From Cesiribacter andamanensis AMV16 (GTDB lineage Bacteria > Bacteroidota > Bacteroidia > Cytophagales > Cyclobacteriaceae): 47,393 bases of DNA. The stretch covers positions 1-47,393 of the forward strand of contig NZ_AODQ01000020.1 in NCBI RefSeq assembly GCF_000348925.1, written 5' to 3'. Shown piece by piece: positions 45,730 to 47,393 of this stretch (positions are counted from its first letter, which is position 1; each line of letters opens with the position of its first letter). The notes under the pieces are model-generated. The model saw only the letters and a program-made list of their open reading frames with translations, searched no databases and was not told the DNA's origin. The translations under genes were made by a program, and so were the position numbers.

Positions 45730-46131
45730 CTAGAGCGCGGCTACGTTATAGCCCTCCTGCTGCAGGGACAGAAGCCCACCTTTTAGGTAATAGACCTGGG
45801 AAAAGCCTGCCTGGCGCATCAGGGCCGCTGCCTGTGCGCCGCGGTTTCCGCTGGTGCAGTAGAGGTAAAATACCTGCTTCCGGTTCAGTTTATTGATGGA
45901 ACGCTTAAAGGTTGGGGCATCATCGGGGTTCAGCAGCAGGGCGCGGCCAATGGAAGCGGTTTCCAGCTCGGCAGAGAGCCGTACATCAATCAGCTGCCCG
46001 GGCTGCGTGCTTTGGGCGGCAATAAACTGCAGGGGGCTGAGGGCTGCTTTGTCAGACACACCACAGGAAACCAGTACTGCCAACAGCAGTAAAACGCCCC
46101 CCCTTCTCCATATCATCACAAGCAGTGCCAT
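45730..46131 (-). CDS. Rhodanese-domain lipoprotein
   Basis: A 133-residue protein with a lipoprotein signal (LLLAVLVSCG, lipidated Cys23) and a single rhodanese domain. Its active-site loop YLYCTSGNRGAQA has catalytic Cys92 and the C-x-x-G-x-R pattern. The GQLIDVRL strand and the closing GFSQVYYLKGGLLSLQQEGY are typical. It would handle sulfane sulfur at the periplasmic face of a membrane. A persulfide dioxygenase-rhodanese fusion is encoded upstream on the same strand, which fits a sulfur-handling pair, but the fusion's own terminator separates them. Confidence 0.88.
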   Translation of the reverse strand: MALLVMIWRRGGVLLLLAVLVSCGVSDKAALSPLQFIAAQSTQPGQLIDVRLSAELETASIGRALLLNPDDAPTFKRSINKLNRKQVFYLYCTSGNRGAQAAALMRQAGFSQVYYLKGGLLSLQQEGYNVAAL

Positions 46132-46370
46132 CTTTGAATCAGTACAAAAAAATTGCGCAAGCCGGCTCTGCCGCCCTGTGCAGAACTCTTCCTTTAAAAT
46201 ACGTTAAATTATAGACTTATTCCAGCAAATAGCAGCACTTTTCTTTTTACAGCCCTCGTTGAGAGAGGGGTTGTAAAACTGCCTGTCTGTGGCCGGGGCT
46301 GAACATCAGGCAGGGATGTAGCGCCAAAAAATCCGGGTATTCAGGCTGCTGCTCTACTAAATGGATAAGC
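46132..46370. other. Intergenic region, no gene seen
   Basis: It lies between the rhodanese lipoprotein gene and the terminator of the persulfide dioxygenase-like gene, and is more AT-rich than its flanks. A short ccctc/gaggg hairpin near 46253-46268 is the only structure noted. No clear promoter element was found. Confidence 0.4.
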
Positions 46371-46399
46371 AAAAAAAAGGGCCGCTTGTTTGCGGCCCC
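46371..46399 (-). terminator. Terminator of the MBL-rhodanese gene
   Basis: The perfect arms gggccgc (46379-46385) and gcggccc (46392-46398) are followed on the minus strand by T8. It lies 22 bp past the stop codon at 46421. Confidence 0.85.
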
Positions 46400-46420
46400 T
46401 GAGCTTATTTTAGGGAAAAA

Positions 46421-47393
46421 TCAGCGGATCGGTTCAAAGTCTTTAATGGCCTCTCCCAGATCATATACCTTGGTCTGGGGCAGGGCTGCCTCCAGGATGC
46501 TGAAGCCTGCAGCGGATCGGTAACCGGCGGCACAATGCACCACTACCGGCTTGTCGGTGGGTACTTCGGCGGCGCGCTCCCGCAACTGGTGCAGGGGGAT
46601 GCACAGCGCATGGGCAAAGAACTTTCCTTCTTTCACTTCTGCCGCATTGCGGATGTCTACCACAGTATAGGTTTCCGGTGCGGCCTTAAAATGTTCCAGG
46701 ATGATCCAGGCATCATGCTCATGACCGGGCTTGGCATTCGCCATAGCCCCTTTGAGCGTACGCTCATAGCCAATCTTGGCAGCTTTCCGGATCAGGCGCT
46801 CCAGGCTTTCTTCATCTTCGGCTATCAGGTACCAGGGCTCCTCCGGGCCTACAATACTGCCCAGCCAGGTCTCAAATTTTGCCCCATCCATCAGGTTTAT
46901 GGCACCTTTCAGGTGGCGGTTCTTGAATTTCATCTGATCCCGGGCATCCACCACCAGCACGCCAGGCTCCAGGGGAGCATCGGCCGGCAGGCGGGGCACC
47001 TCATCCAGACTGCTGCTATAGGCAGGGGCGCCCTGCTTGTTGAGGGCCACATTGCTCTTGAAGTACTTGGGCACAAAGGGCTGGTCTTCCAGCAGGGCAC
47101 TGACAAAGGCGGCTTCCGACATGGGCTGCAGCGACTGGTTTTGCTCCAGCTCCCGGCCGATGGTGCTGGTGAGGTCCTTGCTCAGGTTTTTGCCGCAAAG
47201 AGAGCCTGCGCCATGTGCGGGATACACCAGCACATTACGCTCAAGCTGCATGAGTACCTCGCGGGTGCTGGCATACAGCTGGCGGGCCAGGTGCTCCCGC
47301 TGGGTATCGGCCTGCTCGGCTTCTTCCCGCAGGTCGGGTCGGCCCACATCGCCTACAAAGAGGGTATCTCCCGTAAAAACGGAGTGCTGCCGG
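46421..47393 (-). CDS. Persulfide dioxygenase-like metallo-beta-lactamase protein with two rhodanese domains, N-terminus cut by window edge
   Basis: The frame is open to the window edge and lacks its start; 323 residues are visible. The first visible stretch, FTGDTLFVGDVGRPDL, is the metal-binding Asp segment of the metallo-beta-lactamase fold in the persulfide dioxygenase (ETHE1/CstB-like) group, followed by VYPAHGAGSLCGK with a metal-binding His. Two rhodanese domains follow. The first has lost its catalytic Cys (WYLIAEDEESLE), while the second keeps it (VVVHCAAGYRSAAG). The enzyme group oxidises glutathione or CoA persulfide to sulfite, and the rhodanese part passes sulfur to thiosulfate or other acceptors. 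The full protein should be about 450-470 residues. Confidence 0.9.
   Translation of the reverse strand, partial: RQHSVFTGDTLFVGDVGRPDLREEAEQADTQREHLARQLYASTREVLMQLERNVLVYPAHGAGSLCGKNLSKDLTSTIGRELEQNQSLQPMSEAAFVSALLEDQPFVPKYFKSNVALNKQGAPAYSSSLDEVPRLPADAPLEPGVLVVDARDQMKFKNRHLKGAINLMDGAKFETWLGSIVGPEEPWYLIAEDEESLERLIRKAAKIGYERTLKGAMANAKPGHEHDAWIILEHFKAAPETYTVVDIRNAAEVKEGKFFAHALCIPLHQLRERAAEVPTDKPVVVHCAAGYRSAAGFSILEAALPQTKVYDLGEAIKDFEPIR

Overview
The window looks like the chromosome of a Bacteroidota member, most likely order Cytophagales. Three things point there. Two giant secreted proteins end in type IX secretion (T9SS) sorting domains: a SprB-repeat adhesin with a gliding-motility-type C-terminus, and a thrombospondin-type-3 protein with a type A C-terminus. 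There is a fused MoaC-MoaB protein. Several genes are preceded by the Bacteroidota -7 element TAnnTTTG, and Shine-Dalgarno sites are scarce. I saw no tRNA, rRNA, CRISPR array, transposase, integrase or phage gene.

Layout. 1-4.4 kb: a truncated secreted DUF1080 protein, a two-cluster ferredoxin divergent from a frameshifted LuxC-like acyl-CoA reductase, a twice-frameshifted short-chain fatty acid transporter and a small coiled-coil protein. 4.4-15.2 kb: an operon of a small secreted two-unit SprB-like protein followed by a 3427-residue SprB-like adhesin. 15.8-22.5 kb: aconitase, a thioredoxin-like 2Fe-2S ferredoxin, a DUF819 membrane protein, a Nudix hydrolase, ferritin, a Cys-rich orphan and a DUF4142 lipoprotein. 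22.5-27.3 kb: the glyoxylate bypass (isocitrate lyase, malate synthase) with a divergent ScfR/RamB-like regulator. 27.4-32.7 kb: molybdenum cofactor genes moaA, moeA, a TauE/SafE permease gene, mobA, moaD, moaE and moaCB, with moeA and mobA frameshifted. 32.8-38.9 kb: the 2038-residue thrombospondin-type-3 protein. 39.1-47.4 kb: a TPR lipoprotein, a likely stress-related group (YihY, SDR, DUF2945), a small conserved protein, a YdcF-like protein, a semialdehyde dehydrogenase, a rhodanese lipoprotein and a truncated persulfide dioxygenase-rhodanese fusion.

How the genes fit together. Fatty acid uptake, acyl-CoA reduction, aconitase, the glyoxylate bypass and a regulator of a family that senses short-chain acyl-CoA suggest growth on acetate or fatty acids. 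The giant proteins are the accessory surface inventory. The most unusual structure is in their repeats: a five-unit higher-order duplication and a twice-used linker module inside the SprB-like protein, about 330-residue super-repeats in the calcium-binding protein, and two intergenic heptanucleotide repeat loci. Six one-base frameshifts in four plus-strand metabolic genes, most of them at homopolymers, look more like sequence errors than decay.
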